This document shows positions 23,422 to 31,091 of a stretch of DNA of 37,161 nt, one piece after another. The DNA lies in IMG/VR virus record IMGVR_UViG_3300030098_001555, positions 1 to 37,161 of that record; one strand, given 5' to 3'. Position 1 is the stretch's first letter. Each line of letters begins with the position of its first letter. The translations under genes were made by a program, and so were the position numbers. The notes beneath the pieces were generated by a model that saw only the letters and a list, made by a program, of their open reading frames with translations, was not told where the DNA came from and ran no database searches. This stretch comes from a virus.

Positions 23422-24126
23422 ATGTCAAATAGATGTATATTGATTATTTCAGATACCCATTGTCCTTATCATCACGAAGATTTAATTCCTTTTTTAACTG
23501 CAATTAAAAAAAAATACAAACCTGATCGTGTAGTTCACATTGGTGACGAGACAGATAAACACGGTTTAAACTTTCACGGTCAAGACCCTGACCTGCCAAG
23601 TGCAGGTGATGAGTTATTTGAAGCAAGAGAAACCATCCACGCCATTGAAAAACTATGGAGCAAGGTAGATGTTTTACATTCCAATCACGGAAGCCTGGCA
23701 TACCGTAGAGCTTTTAAAGCAGGACTACCTAAAGCCTATATGCGAGATTACAATGAAGTCTTAGAAGTAGGCAAAGGTTGGAAATGGCATAGCGAACTAA
23801 CAATAAAACTACCTAATGGAAATGACGTACATTTTCATCATGGTAAATCAGCAAACATATTAACCGTTGGACAAAAGCAAGGTACTTGTTATGTTCAAGG
23901 ACACTATCATACCAAGTATGGCATTTCTTATTGGGGCAATCCATCATCACTTTTATGGGCTATGCAAGTAGGGTGTTTGATTGACAAAGACGCATTGGCT
24001 TTTGCGTATGACAAAGTATTTAAAGATAGACCTATTATAGGTTGTGGGATAATCATAGATAGCCAACCAAAACTTTTACCAATGGTATTGAATAAAGGTG
24101 GGAGATGGAATAAAATCTGTCCTTAA
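23422..24126 (+). CDS. calcineurin-like metallophosphoesterase
   Basis: The 234-aa protein carries the full motif set: ISDTHC (Asp11, His13), GDETD (Asp42), SNHG (Asn88, His89), FHHG (His139-His140) and QGHYH (Gly160, His161, His163). These bind two metal ions and cleave phosphate esters, in nucleic acids or nucleotides or as a phosphatase. Phage members are often annotated as DNA-repair nuclease-like, but the substrate cannot be told. The upstream sequence lacks a strong ribosome site. The stop overlaps the methyltransferase start (TAATG). Confidence 0.85.
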   Translation: MSNRCILIISDTHCPYHHEDLIPFLTAIKKKYKPDRVVHIGDETDKHGLNFHGQDPDLPSAGDELFEARETIHAIEKLWSKVDVLHSNHGSLAYRRAFKAGLPKAYMRDYNEVLEVGKGWKWHSELTIKLPNGNDVHFHHGKSANILTVGQKQGTCYVQGHYHTKYGISYWGNPSSLLWAMQVGCLIDKDALAFAYDKVFKDRPIIGCGIIIDSQPKLLPMVLNKGGRWNKICP

Positions 24127-24896
24127 TGATTAATTTAATTAATGATGATTGTAGTAATATTGCAAAACTTGTAAAACCTGCATCAGTTGATTTATTAATT
24201 ACTTCACCACCATACAATATAAATAAATCTTATAATCAGTATAAAGACAATAGGGTTGATTATATAGAATGGCTTTCAACAATATTAAATAGTTGTTTAA
24301 AGACATTAAAAAAAGATGGACATTTATTTTTAAATTTAATTTCAACTAAAAACAACCCTTTTGCTTGTTATAAAGTTGCTGAAAATTTAGATTGGAAATT
24401 ACAGAATAATATTATTTGGGCTAAGTCAGTTGAAATAGATGGCTATGTAAGAGGTTATAATACTCCTACAACAAGTAAAAGGTATTTAAAAAATGGTTGG
24501 GAACATATTTTTCATTTCACTAAAAATGGTAATACTGAAATAGATTTAGAAAATAGTGGAGTTCCCTATAATAATAATTATAATAATGCAGAGAGAGCCT
24601 TTAAAAGAACAGGTAAAACTTGGACACCAACGACTACTTGTTGGCACTACACTTACAAAAGCAAAGCTACTAAAGAAATAACTAAACAAATAACAGGAGA
24701 TAAATTACACCCCGCTGTTTATCCTAACAGTTTAGTTGAAAAATGTATTAAAGTTAGTGGATTAAAAAATGGAACTGTTTTAGATCCATTTATGGGAACT
24801 GGAACTACAGGGGTTGTCGCTAAAAAAAACAATTTAGATTTTATTGGTATTGAAATTGATGAAGATTATTTTAGGTTTGCACAAAAAAGGATATGA
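24126..24896 (+). CDS. DNA methyltransferase, SPPY type (N6-adenine or N4-cytosine)
   Basis: This 256-aa protein has the catalytic SPPY at residues 27-30 and the SAM-binding DPFMGTGTTG at 220-229, in that order, as in the beta class of amino-methyltransferases. The middle holds the likely target-recognition part (GYNTPTTSKRYLKNGWEHIF; TTTCWHY). SPPY occurs in both N4-cytosine and N6-adenine enzymes, so the modified base is undecided. No partner restriction nuclease is nearby, so it is probably an orphan protective enzyme. It is unrelated in type to the MT-A70 and C5 enzymes of this genome. Confidence 0.9.
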   Translation: MINLINDDCSNIAKLVKPASVDLLITSPPYNINKSYNQYKDNRVDYIEWLSTILNSCLKTLKKDGHLFLNLISTKNNPFACYKVAENLDWKLQNNIIWAKSVEIDGYVRGYNTPTTSKRYLKNGWEHIFHFTKNGNTEIDLENSGVPYNNNYNNAERAFKRTGKTWTPTTTCWHYTYKSKATKEITKQITGDKLHPAVYPNSLVEKCIKVSGLKNGTVLDPFMGTGTTGVVAKKNNLDFIGIEIDEDYFRFAQKRI

Positions 24897-25099
24897 GTGT
24901 ATTTAAAAAACAGGTAAAAGGCGATCACTACAAAAAATTTATTATACAACCTGCTGAGTTTATCAATGCTAATAACCTAGCATACGCAGAGGGCAATGTC
25001 ATAAAATATGTTTGTAGACACAGGTTTAAAGGCAAAAAAGAAGATATAGAAAAAGCTGTACATTACTTGGAAATGATTATAGAAAGGGATTATGAGTAG
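24893..25099 (+). CDS. DUF3310 family small protein
   Basis: The 68-aa sequence KGDHYKKFIIQPAEFINANN with AEGNVIKYVCRHRFKGKKED and HYLEMIIE matches the DUF3310 pattern very well. This family is widespread in phages and often lies near nucleotide-metabolism genes. Its biochemical role is not established. It overlaps the methyltransferase end by 4 bases (ATGA) and the next gene by 8 bases, so the three genes are likely translated together. Confidence 0.88.
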   Translation: MSVFKKQVKGDHYKKFIIQPAEFINANNLAYAEGNVIKYVCRHRFKGKKEDIEKAVHYLEMIIERDYE

Positions 25100-25472
25100 C
25101 GTGGCGAGAATGGAAGTGCCAAATAGGATGAGATCCGTCAATGTGCGTATGCTTATTGACACTATGCCTATAGTTTCCACAATAGATTATGACATATCTG
25201 AGTCTGGTGTTTTTCCAGTAGGGATATGGGTAAAAACAAAAAAATCAGAATCTACACTAGACAGAGAGCTTAGAAGTTCTGGAAAAGCAGTATCTTTACT
25301 GCTACAATATGGTTGTTCTTTAAAAGAAATTTCAGAAACTTTTACAAGAGATAGCATTATTGGTTCGGTGGTGTGGTATTTAAACAAAAATTTAGACGAT
25401 ATTCTTTCAGGCAATCAACCTGAAAAATACCCAAATTTATCTACTCAACCACAAGGATATACTATAAAATGA
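25092..25472 (+). CDS. TSCPD-like small protein (ribonucleotide-reductase-related domain)
   Basis: The 126-aa protein has GVFPVGIWVKTKKSESTLDR then RSSGKAVSLLLQYGCSLKEI with ETFTRDSIIGSVVWYLNKNL. The pattern of strands, then a helix with ...ALLLQYG, is that of the TSCPD domain found at the C-terminus of B12-dependent ribonucleotide reductases and as a free phage protein. No catalytic reductase domain exists here, so it may modulate the host enzyme; that is inference. The start is ATG 25092, inside the DUF3310 gene. Confidence 0.7.
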   Translation: MSSVARMEVPNRMRSVNVRMLIDTMPIVSTIDYDISESGVFPVGIWVKTKKSESTLDRELRSSGKAVSLLLQYGCSLKEISETFTRDSIIGSVVWYLNKNLDDILSGNQPEKYPNLSTQPQGYTIK

Positions 25473-25912
25473 ACGATATAAAAGATAGAATAAAAGCACA
25501 CGAAGGCTATAGGTTGGAGCCTTATCATTGTACCGAAGGACACCTTACTGGTGGCTGGGGTCATAAGATATTAGATGGTGAAGAAGTGCCTAAATCTGAG
25601 GAAGGGTGGCAAAACCTATTTAATAACGACTTTGAAAAGGCGTTTAATGGAGCAAATTCGCTCATAGGAGAACATTTAGAGAACACCGAATGGTCGGAGC
25701 TACCTGAACCCAAAAAACACGCTATAACAGGAGTTTTAACGGAAATGTGTTTTCAACTAGGACAAGCAGGAGTAGGCAAATTTAAGAAGATGTTTACTGC
25801 ACTTGGCAAATGCGACTTTAAAGAAGCTGCTGCACAGATGAGAGATTCACGTTGGCACAAGCAAACTCCAGCACGTTGCTTAGAACTAAGCGGCATTATC
25901 CAAAACTTATAA
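25469..25912 (+). CDS. endolysin, GH24 (T4-type) lysozyme
   Basis: This 147-aa enzyme cuts peptidoglycan at the end of infection. AHEGYRLEPYHCTEGHLTGG carries the GH24 catalytic set as Glu12, then eight residues to Cys21, five to Thr27, so the usual second-site Asp is Cys. The family motif allows Asp or Cys here, so activity is expected. The C-terminal part, MCFQLGQAGVGKFKKMFTAL and RDSRWHKQTPARCLELSGII, fits the second lobe. No signal peptide is visible, so it needs the holin that follows. It starts with an ATGA overlap. Confidence 0.92.
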   Translation: MNDIKDRIKAHEGYRLEPYHCTEGHLTGGWGHKILDGEEVPKSEEGWQNLFNNDFEKAFNGANSLIGEHLENTEWSELPEPKKHAITGVLTEMCFQLGQAGVGKFKKMFTALGKCDFKEAAAQMRDSRWHKQTPARCLELSGIIQNL

Positions 25913-25921
25913 GGAAATATT

Positions 25922-26314
25922 ATGTTACAAATGTTGATTAAACCCCTTCTGGGGGTCGCTGGTGATATGGTTAAAGGCGTAATAGAAACTAAGAAAGCCA
26001 AATCAGAAGCAAAACTTACAGAGATTAAAGCTGCTACTGCACTTAAAGAACAACAAATTGCTGGTAAAGTATCTTGGGAAGCATCAGCAGTAAATCAAAT
26101 GGAAGGATCGTGGAAAGACGAGGTAAGTTTAGTAGTGCTACTTTTACCTGCTGTTCTCGTATTTATTCCTGGTTGTCAAGAATTTGTTAAAAGTGGGTTT
26201 ATTGCTTTGCAAGAGCTTCCTGAATACTACCAACATTTATTATATATTGCTATCTCAGCTTCATTTGGAATTAAAGGCGTAGGATCAGCAGCTAAGATGA
26301 TTAAAAAGAAATAA
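25922..26314 (+). CDS. holin-like membrane protein, 130 aa
   Basis: An amphipathic N-terminal helix with Lys and Glu (residues 1-45) precedes SWKDEVSLVVLLLPAVLVFI, whose VSLVVLLLPAVLVFIPG is one membrane segment (about 68-84). A second segment, HLLYIAISASFGIKGV, covers about 105-120, and the tail is basic (KMIKKK). The layout and place after the lysozyme match the 3-TM holin family known from gene-transfer agents (GTA_holin_3TM), where it opens the inner membrane for endolysin release. The first hydrophobic part (IKPLLGVAGDM) could be the third segment. Confidence 0.75.
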   Translation: MLQMLIKPLLGVAGDMVKGVIETKKAKSEAKLTEIKAATALKEQQIAGKVSWEASAVNQMEGSWKDEVSLVVLLLPAVLVFIPGCQEFVKSGFIALQELPEYYQHLLYIAISASFGIKGVGSAAKMIKKK

Positions 26315-26320
26315 TTGTGA

Positions 26321-26563
26321 ATGTATTTCATAATTACAGCCATGCTATTCTTTGGTGGAAACAATGAAGTTATTTATACACAATATGACAAGGCTACTTT
26401 CGACTCAAATGTAACCTGCCAAGAATTTCTCTTTCAAAATAAAGTAATGCTTACTATAGAGCTTTTGCAACTGCATAACAAAGATGGAAGCATGAAAGGA
26501 TTTGAATATTTCTGTGAAAGCAGATACCCCACCGAACCAAAAGAACCAGGACTAGATACATGA
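26321..26563 (+). CDS. secreted small protein, 80 aa
   Basis: The N-terminus MYFIITAMLFFGG is short and hydrophobic, like a signal peptide or membrane anchor. Two Cys remain in the tail (TCQEFLFQ; YFCESRYPTE), which could form a disulphide outside the cytoplasm. It ends in a Pro- and Glu-rich tail and overlaps the next gene by 4 bases. The position after the holin would suit a spanin-type function, but no coiled coil or lipobox is visible, so I leave it open. Confidence 0.55.
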   Translation: MYFIITAMLFFGGNNEVIYTQYDKATFDSNVTCQEFLFQNKVMLTIELLQLHNKDGSMKGFEYFCESRYPTEPKEPGLDT

Positions 26564-27267
26564 AAAATGTTTTTATAATTACAGGTGTAACTATAGCTAT
26601 GCTGTGGATCTTTGGTGCGTTGTTCGATCATGCAATAGCAGATGGAGACCTTACTAGTAGTGGAGCTACCACAAACGATCAGGTAAATTCAAGTGGGTCC
26701 AATACTGCGATCACTGGGGGGTACACAAGCACTTCCAGCACAACATACCAACAGGGAAGTTCAAGCTCAACTTCTACTACATCTACTACTAATAACAATT
26801 CATATACTGGTGATACCAGAACAGTACCATCAGCATCTGCTCCAGGAATATCAGCCATGTCGCAAGATCTTTGTACTGTAGGCGTTGGATTGGGAATACA
26901 AAAACCACTTATAGGTGGAAGTATTGGTCTTACAAAGCGAGATATGAACTGTGAGAGAATGAAACTATCTAAACTTCTGTTTGATTTTAATATGAAAGTG
27001 GCAGCAGTATCTATTCTATGTCAAGATGCAAGAGTATTCTCAGCAATGGAAAATGCAGGAACTCCATGTCCATTTCGTGGTAAGATTGGTGATGACGCTA
27101 GAGAAGAATGGAATAAGTATGATAAGCAAAGACCAGACTATGAAGAATATGTAGCAGCGTTACGTTATATGGAAAAGGTTGATGAAAAAATAGTGGAGGG
27201 ATTAGATGATAAGGAAGCTTATATTGTTGATGGCAACGGTAATCCTGTTCAACTCGGTAGCGAATAG
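26560..27267 (+). CDS. secreted Ser/Thr-rich protein with C-terminal Cys domain, 235 aa
   Basis: Residues 5-22 (FIITGVTIAMLWIFGALF) are a signal anchor. Residues 30-95 are an extreme Ser/Thr/Asn-rich stretch (SSSSTSTTSTTNNN). The C-terminal half has regular Cys (DLCTVG, DMNCERM, SILCQDA, GTPCPFRG) and a helical end EEYVAALRYMEKVDEKIVEG. An exported protein with a long linker and a disulphide-stabilised domain is likely. Proteins with this architecture occur near lysis genes of marine phages, with unknown role. The next gene begins within its last 62 bases in another frame. Confidence 0.65.
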   Translation: MKNVFIITGVTIAMLWIFGALFDHAIADGDLTSSGATTNDQVNSSGSNTAITGGYTSTSSTTYQQGSSSSTSTTSTTNNNSYTGDTRTVPSASAPGISAMSQDLCTVGVGLGIQKPLIGGSIGLTKRDMNCERMKLSKLLFDFNMKVAAVSILCQDARVFSAMENAGTPCPFRGKIGDDAREEWNKYDKQRPDYEEYVAALRYMEKVDEKIVEGLDDKEAYIVDGNGNPVQLGSE

Positions 27268-29077
27268 TGAAACTGTAACTATTGAAAATACTCCTAATCC
27301 TGGCGACACTACATCTATTACTACTATTACAACTGGTAACCCAGTAACTACAGATAATTTATTATCTCAGAAATGGAATGATGGAAGCTGGACAGGAACT
27401 ATGTTCCCAGACTCATCTGACATTAATGAATCAATTTACCTAACAGGTAAAGATGGTAAGTATGCAGAGTCTACAATTAATTCTCAAGGCATACTAACTG
27501 AACAAGAATTACAACAAGGTTTAACTTCTAATCTGTCTGCAAGAATAAGATGGTGGAATCCACAGGAGTCTACTGTCACTATGACGCAGACAGCTACTAA
27601 TGGTATTGATACTACAACACAAAGTATAATTTTTGAAGATACAACCAATCATAACTATCAGTTTAATACATACCAAAACACTCTAACGATAACACCTAAT
27701 ACAGAGAACACACATGGCACATTAACTGCTAGATTTAGTTTTGATGTACAAGGCAACGCTAACTATAACGGAGGGCATAGCGGTGTCGATGTGATACAGC
27801 CTGAACTCAAGCTAAACTATCAAGCCTTATCCTCTACAACAGTAACTACAGTAGAGTATTGTTGGGAGAAGATACCTACTACTTGTCCAGCACAGGATGA
27901 GATAGCAGACGTTGAAACTTTCTTAGATACATTCGAGGATGACCTATATCTAAATGATATATATTTATATGAAGAACCAGGCATACCTGAGTTCATAGAT
28001 ATTGAATACTCATTCAATCCTGAGATATTTGAAGAAGAAGAATTTGAAATAGAAGATACATACTTAGCACTTGACGATTTTTTCTTTGAAGAGCAGTTTT
28101 TTGAAGATGACTATTACGAAGAAGTTTTCATGGAAGAATTTATTCCAGAAACTCTTGCCTTTGAAGAAGTAGAATTCTTTGATGAGATGCCAGAGATTGA
28201 AATGTTTGATGAGCTTCCACCGATTGAGGAAACATTCTTTGAAGAAGAGATGTACTTTGAAGAAGAGATGTATATGGAAGCCTTTACTGACAATTCTTTT
28301 ATTGAAGAGTTTGATGAAATGTTTGAAGAAATGCCAATGGAAGATATGAATATTGATATGGCAGAAGAAATGTTTGAGGAAGTATTTGAAGAGTATTTTG
28401 AAGAAGAGCCTCCTATGGAAATAGTAGAGGAAGTCTTTGAGGAAGAAATAATTGAAGAGCCTATGGAGAAACCTGCAGAAGTTGCTGTAGCTGAAGAGCC
28501 AATGGAGGAAGAAATTGAAGAAATTAAAGAACAACCCAGTAGCGAAAGCATTGTTGCAGACGAACCTATTGAAACCGAAAGTCCTACCCAACAAGAGGAA
28601 GATAAACAGGAGTCAACTGAAGTTGCAGATGTTGAGGGAAGTCCAGTTGAAGAACCAAGTGCTGTCAAAGAGGATGTTTCAGAACCAGAATTAAAATCTG
28701 AATTAGATATTAAAATAGCTACACTAGAGAAAGTTATCAAGTCTCAGATTAAAGATAGCATACAACAAACAAATGTTACATTGAATGTTATTAATGAAAT
28801 AGTAAGTAGAGAAATGATAGCTATGCAACCTGATATGTCTAGTTACACCAATATGAACCAGGCATTGTTTGACACAAGAGAGTTACCACAAGGTAATCAA
28901 GATTTCTTTATGCAAGTAAGTTTAGCTAGTTATGATAAAACTATCTACGGAACACAGGTTAACCTAGTAGGTACTGATCCTGTTGTTCAATATCAAATTA
29001 AACTTAACGAAGCTAAGTCAGCTACTGATGCAGCTTATATTAAACTAAAAGGATTAATGGATGCCAGACTTAATTAA
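27206..29077 (+). CDS. secreted protein with a giant acidic-aromatic low-complexity region, 623 aa
   Basis: The start is ATG 27206, 6 bases after GGAGG, inside the previous gene. Residues 1-21 are a signal peptide (MIRKLILLMATVILFNSVAN). Residues 22-225 form a Thr-rich beta domain. From about 231 to 500 the protein consists almost only of Glu, Asp, Phe, Tyr, Met and Ile in patterns such as FEEEEFEIE, EEMFEEVFEEYFEEE and FFFEEQFFEDDYYEE. Residues 500-623 are a normal helical domain (LDIKIATLEKVIKS). The function is unknown; it may be an extracellular or envelope-associated polymer or virion component. Minus-strand frames here are GAA-repeat shadows. Confidence 0.7.
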   Translation: MIRKLILLMATVILFNSVANSETVTIENTPNPGDTTSITTITTGNPVTTDNLLSQKWNDGSWTGTMFPDSSDINESIYLTGKDGKYAESTINSQGILTEQELQQGLTSNLSARIRWWNPQESTVTMTQTATNGIDTTTQSIIFEDTTNHNYQFNTYQNTLTITPNTENTHGTLTARFSFDVQGNANYNGGHSGVDVIQPELKLNYQALSSTTVTTVEYCWEKIPTTCPAQDEIADVETFLDTFEDDLYLNDIYLYEEPGIPEFIDIEYSFNPEIFEEEEFEIEDTYLALDDFFFEEQFFEDDYYEEVFMEEFIPETLAFEEVEFFDEMPEIEMFDELPPIEETFFEEEMYFEEEMYMEAFTDNSFIEEFDEMFEEMPMEDMNIDMAEEMFEEVFEEYFEEEPPMEIVEEVFEEEIIEEPMEKPAEVAVAEEPMEEEIEEIKEQPSSESIVADEPIETESPTQQEEDKQESTEVADVEGSPVEEPSAVKEDVSEPELKSELDIKIATLEKVIKSQIKDSIQQTNVTLNVINEIVSREMIAMQPDMSSYTNMNQALFDTRELPQGNQDFFMQVSLASYDKTIYGTQVNLVGTDPVVQYQIKLNEAKSATDAAYIKLKGLMDARLN

Positions 29078-29426
29078 TAAATTATCAAGCTACGCAGCAT
29101 TGATTGGCGTAGTAGGAGCCATCGGCGGAGGTTTTTATGCCTGGGGTGAATTCAACACACGACTTAATGCAATAGAAAACAAAGAATTTGTTGTTAATGA
29201 AACAGTTGATCTATCAGGAATCAATGCAGAGTTAAAAGAACTTAACGAAAAGATAAATGATAGAGTTAATGCACTGGGTGCTTCTCAAGAAGATGATTAC
29301 TTAACACTTAAAGAAGAAGTAGATGATCTTAAAAAAGATGTAGCAATTAATGCTGCAGCTATTGAATATCTTGATGCAAAAATAAACGAACTAAAAGCAG
29401 CCAACGACAACCCACTTCTAAATTAG
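29061..29426 (+). CDS. membrane-anchored coiled-coil protein 1, 121 aa
   Basis: After a short N-terminus comes one Gly/Ala-rich helix (SYAALIGVVGAIGGGFYAWG, about residues 9-28), then a long coiled coil (INAELKELNEKINDRVNALG; LKEEVDDLKKDVAINAAAIE). It starts within the last 17 bases of the acidic gene. The fold resembles phage spanin or XhlA-type inner-membrane proteins, but it has no periplasmic Pro-rich tract. Its downstream neighbour has the same architecture, and the two may be paralogs or partners. Confidence 0.65.
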   Translation: MPDLINKLSSYAALIGVVGAIGGGFYAWGEFNTRLNAIENKEFVVNETVDLSGINAELKELNEKINDRVNALGASQEDDYLTLKEEVDDLKKDVAINAAAIEYLDAKINELKAANDNPLLN

Positions 29427-29440
29427 AATCATTCTAAACT

Positions 29441-29836
29441 ATGAAAATATCAGAAGCCACTAACATTAGTATGCCAGCTAAAAATCTTTTAGCAATATTG
29501 GCAGCAGTCGCAATCGGAACTATGAGCTATTTTGGGGTAATTGAACGCTTAAATACTTTGGAAACAAATCAACAGTTAATGGCACAAGACATGGAAGCTG
29601 CTAATGAATTTATTGACGGTGTTCCTAAAGGTACAATGGTATCACCTCAAGTAAATGAACTTTATATGCTCGTGGAATGGCTTTCAAAAACACAAGAAGA
29701 ACTTCGTACTCATGTTAATGCAGAAATTCCAGAGATTGCAAAACTAAATATGCAAATACAATTTATAGAAGAACGTATGATAGATGTTGAAATGCTACTT
29801 GATAAGATAAGACAGAACGGAATATCACATGATTGA
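29441..29836 (+). CDS. membrane-anchored coiled-coil protein 2, 131 aa
   Basis: A hydrophobic segment (NLLAILAAVAIGTMSYFGVI, about residues 15-34) is followed by helical heptads (LNTLETNQQLMAQDMEAANE; LNMQIQFIEERMIDVEMLLD). The architecture mirrors the previous gene. Together with the signal-bearing proteins around it, this suggests a small envelope complex built at lysis or during virion exit. I recognise no named family. The ATG at 29441 lacks an obvious strong ribosome site, and its end overlaps the next gene by 8 bases. Confidence 0.6.
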   Translation: MKISEATNISMPAKNLLAILAAVAIGTMSYFGVIERLNTLETNQQLMAQDMEAANEFIDGVPKGTMVSPQVNELYMLVEWLSKTQEELRTHVNAEIPEIAKLNMQIQFIEERMIDVEMLLDKIRQNGISHD

Positions 29837-30062
29837 GACCTTATTCGCAGTATTGCTTATAACCAACGGTTCAATAATTGAAACAGTGCCGACTGAGGGA
29901 ATGGCTGATTGTCTTAAGACCAAACGTGTGGCTATGCAAAACATCGGGCCAGAACAAGAGGGAATATTTATGCAATGTGTCCAGGTGGAGGCCGAGGTCG
30001 AGATGGACATGGGGAGGAAGAGAATTGTCAAAATCCTCACAGAAAACCCAACAGGGAATTAA
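29829..30062 (+). CDS. small secreted protein, 77 aa
   Basis: MIETLFAVLLITNGSIIETV provides a hydrophobic N-terminus, followed by MADCLKTKRVAMQNIG and a Cys-containing FMQCVQVEAEVEMDMG. Two Cys at similar spacing to the 26321 protein could form a disulphide after export. The frame overlaps the previous stop by 8 bases and its last 38 bases hold the start of the next gene. The minus-strand frames 29825-30040 and 29871-30083 are shadows. Confidence 0.5.
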   Translation: MIETLFAVLLITNGSIIETVPTEGMADCLKTKRVAMQNIGPEQEGIFMQCVQVEAEVEMDMGRKRIVKILTENPTGN

Positions 30063-30264
30063 GAAATATTTCAATCTAGACAATATTGTTGATACAGGAG
30101 TTGACGTAGCACTGGTTGTTTTTGATGTACTATCTAGCCCTATCCTAATCGTAATGCGTGTAGTAAGATGGTTCTTAAATGAATTTGTACTAGGTCATGT
30201 CAAAAGATTTATAAAACGCATAATAAGGCTTTTCATTAAGTCAGATAAAAACAATGGAACTTAA
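30025..30264 (+). CDS. amphipathic membrane-associated basic protein, 79 aa
   Basis: I place the start at TTG 30025: it is preceded by a near-perfect GGAGG (30013-30017) at 7-base spacing, while the longer frame from ATG 29878 would force an implausible basic extension through the upstream gene. The protein reads MSKSSQKTQQGIKKYFNLDN, then VDVALVVFDVLSSPILIVMR and an amphipathic basic C-terminus (WFLNEFVLGHVKRFIKRIIR). It looks membrane-active. A lysis or membrane-remodelling function is possible. Confidence 0.55.
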   Translation: MSKSSQKTQQGIKKYFNLDNIVDTGVDVALVVFDVLSSPILIVMRVVRWFLNEFVLGHVKRFIKRIIRLFIKSDKNNGT

Positions 30265-30319
30265 AATATACATAGCTTTATTTGTATTAGTAATGCTATT
30301 TATTTGGAGTTCAGTGTGA
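30254..30319 (+). CDS. 21-aa hydrophobic micro-protein
   Basis: ATG 30254 to TGA 30319 encodes MELKIYIALFVLVMLFIWSS plus Val: a single membrane helix with almost nothing else. It overlaps the end of the previous gene, and its stop overlaps the GTG of the next (GTGTGAG). The tiling supports translation. Tiny one-helix phage peptides include pinholins and antiholins, but the role here is unproven. Confidence 0.4.
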   Translation: MELKIYIALFVLVMLFIWSSV

Positions 30320-30405
30320 GTTGGAATTTTAACCCGCCACCAGAAAAGATAGATGTTGCTATTCTATTTTTGGTTTTATTGTTAATACTTCATAAACTGT
30401 TTTAA
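30316..30405 (+). CDS. 29-aa hydrophobic micro-protein (GTG start)
   Basis: GTG 30316, with GGAG about 7 bases upstream, opens MSWNFNPPPEKIDVAILFLV and onward, ending LHKLF. A short polar Pro-rich N-terminus is followed by one helix of Leu, Ile and Val. It is the last plus-strand gene and its 3' end overlaps the convergent minus-strand gene by 24 bases. An 8-base inverted repeat (GTTGCTAT 30355-30362 and ATAGCAAC 30407-30414) spans the junction. Confidence 0.4.
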   Translation: MSWNFNPPPEKIDVAILFLVLLLILHKLF

Positions 30406-30768
30406 CATAGCAACTGGGTCAATATCATCATCATCCATAACCTTCATATACATTCGGTATATATATTCATCATTCATTCCTGATAAAGCACAAACAATTT
30501 TATAATCATCTAATTGTCTTTCAAACCACAAACGAGATTCTATGCATTGGTAAAAACTTCTAAGCCTTTGTTGAGATAGCAAGTACCCATTACTATCAGT
30601 TACCTGGAACTTATACTTACTCCTTTTTTTTGGAGCTTCATATATCTTTACATCATTAAAATCTATTCGAGCATCGTGGATTGCCTGAACAATTACTGCA
30701 ACCCATAGTAAACTCTCAGGAGTTAGACTCTCGGTATGGCTAAAAAAGTCAGTAACATCCGATTTCAC
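30382..30768 (-). CDS. conserved hypothetical protein, 128 aa
   Basis: It starts at GTG 30768, overlapping the previous stop. The N-terminal helix ESLLWVAVIVQAIHDARIDF, the central KYKFQVTDSNGYLLSQQ and the later ESRLWFERQLDDYKIVCALS with GMNDEYIYR match, from memory, a recurrent phage and plasmid pattern (LW-x-AVI...A, then a W...DD-F-x-x-VC-x-LAG segment) with no known function. A shorter protein at 36384-36617 carries a similar LWLAVIAVEVLNRLD helix. The stop lies inside the convergent micro-gene. Confidence 0.65.
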   Translation of the reverse strand: MKSDVTDFFSHTESLTPESLLWVAVIVQAIHDARIDFNDVKIYEAPKKRSKYKFQVTDSNGYLLSQQRLRSFYQCIESRLWFERQLDDYKIVCALSGMNDEYIYRMYMKVMDDDDIDPVAMLKQFMKY

Positions 30769-31091
30769 TACACCGACTGTCTTTTATTCGCTGATATAGT
30801 TTGCCATAATTGACAGATCAACTTATTGTGATCCATCTTATACTCAAGTTTTAAGTATTCTTCTTCTGCGTGTCGCAGATTATCAAGGTGAGTTTTATAT
30901 TCTTCATTAGCTAGTGCTTCTGTTTCTCTTGCAGATACAGACATATTACTACTGATCTTTGACATCAATTCTGCTTTTATTGTTTTACTAAATCTATCAA
31001 GATCGTGGTAGGCAGCTTTGGCTTCTGCTAAAGCATCCTCATTTTTAATCATCCAATCAAGAGCTTCTTGTACTTGGTTATCTGTTATCAT
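30768..31091 (-). CDS. helical hypothetical protein, 107 aa
   Basis: The sequence MITDNQVQEALDWMIKNEDA, RFSKTIKAELMSKISSNMSV and EEEYLKLEYKMDHNKLICQL is wholly helical and charged, likely a dimerising coiled coil. It starts within the end of the cytosine methyltransferase gene (14-base overlap) and ends overlapping the next start. The location among recombination and modification genes suggests a small DNA-metabolism accessory. No family is recognised with confidence. Confidence 0.65.
   Translation of the reverse strand: MITDNQVQEALDWMIKNEDALAEAKAAYHDLDRFSKTIKAELMSKISSNMSVSARETEALANEEYKTHLDNLRHAEEEYLKLEYKMDHNKLICQLWQTISANKRQSV

Noticed and set aside
28064-28740. Two long minus-strand frames (176 and 208 codons) opposite the acidic gene
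   Set aside because: They are complementary shadows of the GAA- and GAT-rich repeats: one is Phe- and Leu-rich, the other Ser- and Ile-rich. They lack ribosome sites and do not resemble real proteins.
29878-30024. Extension of the basic 79-aa protein upstream to ATG 29878
   Set aside because: It would overlap the upstream gene fully and has no ribosome site, while TTG 30025 has a strong one at ideal spacing.
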